Below, in pieces: positions 16,992-17,044 of a DNA stretch of 17,044 nucleotides. The first letter of the stretch is position 1, and every line of letters begins with the position of its first letter. The position numbers and the translations under genes are program-made. Below the pieces are notes generated by a model. It saw nothing but the letters and a program-made list of their open reading frames with translations, ran no database searches and had not been told where the DNA came from. The stretch comes from Thermomucor indicae-seudaticae (lineage: Eukaryota; Mucoromycota; Mucoromycetes; Mucorales; Lichtheimiaceae): positions 1 to 17,044 of the forward strand of contig JSYX01000011.1 in NCBI GenBank assembly GCA_000787465.1, given 5' to 3'.

Positions 16992-16997
16992 AATAAA
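16992..16997 (+). terminator. AATAAA polyadenylation signal of RRN7
   Basis: AATAAA lies 12 nt after the TGA stop at 16980. Confidence 0.55.
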
Positions 16998-17028
16998 AGT
17001 GAGTTTGTGTAACAGAGTTCACGGCATC

Positions 17029-17044
17029 ATTCACTTACCACCGG
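17029..17044 (-). other. Possible exon edge of a minus-strand gene beyond the window
   Basis: On the minus strand the window's end reads CCGGTG followed by GTAAGTG, a perfect intron donor. It may mark a gene converging on RRN7, but too little sequence is present to call it. Confidence 0.25.

Noticed and set aside
1..17044. CRISPR arrays, defence clusters, tRNA or rRNA genes
   Set aside because: No regularly spaced repeats, no cloverleaf-like sequence and no rRNA core motifs were seen; the window is eukaryotic housekeeping genes plus one transposon remnant.

Overview
The window looks like a nuclear segment of a filamentous fungus, most likely an early-diverging (Mucoromycota-type) one. The protein genes are interrupted by many short introns (46-67 nt) that can be removed by eye to restore full-length conserved proteins, leaders are CT-rich, and gene spacing is tight. 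The lineage is inferred from gene style and content, not from any search. No bacterial-type operon, CRISPR array, rRNA or tRNA was seen.

Layout. 1-302: weak candidate for the 3' end of a gene entering from the left. 459-1274 (-): UBL3-like ubiquitin-fold protein with a C-terminal CAAX box. 1623-1886 (+): small unrecognised protein. 2235-6376 (+): DNA ligase IV (LIG4), reconstructed from 25 exons to 938 residues. 6722-8181: a 1.46-kb pogo/Tc1-mariner-type transposon with TIRs, a TA target duplication and a broken, DDE-less transposase pseudogene (-). 8519-9903 (-): replication factor C subunit (RFC2 type), 7 exons, 350 aa. 10219-11201 (+): class I glutamine amidotransferase. 11422-11974 (+): Pex39/C6orf226-like small protein ending in a KPWE motif. 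11985-12323 (-): small two-helix membrane protein, convergent with the previous gene and only 10 nt away. 12769-13246 (-): an unresolved coding region whose frames do not join cleanly. 13536-14127 (+): Myb/SANT single-repeat protein with a 7-nt first coding exon. 14728-14955 (+): TFB5/GTF2H5 subunit of TFIIH. 15020-16980 (+): RRN7/TAF1B-type RNA polymerase I initiation factor, 7 exons, 541 aa.

How it fits together. These are mostly housekeeping genes: DNA repair and replication (LIG4, RFC2), transcription (TFB5, RRN7), peroxisome import (Pex39-like) and membrane-anchored ubiquitin-like signalling (UBL3). They are not a dedicated system. The observations most worth following are three inferred GC-AG introns in three genes within 9 kb, a decayed pogo element whose two conserved Trp codons have both become stops through G-to-A changes, a perfect E2F/MBF-type site touching the RFC2 start codon, a Pex39-like protein, and the unresolved region at 12.8-13.2 kb. 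I did not find a convincing new multi-gene system.
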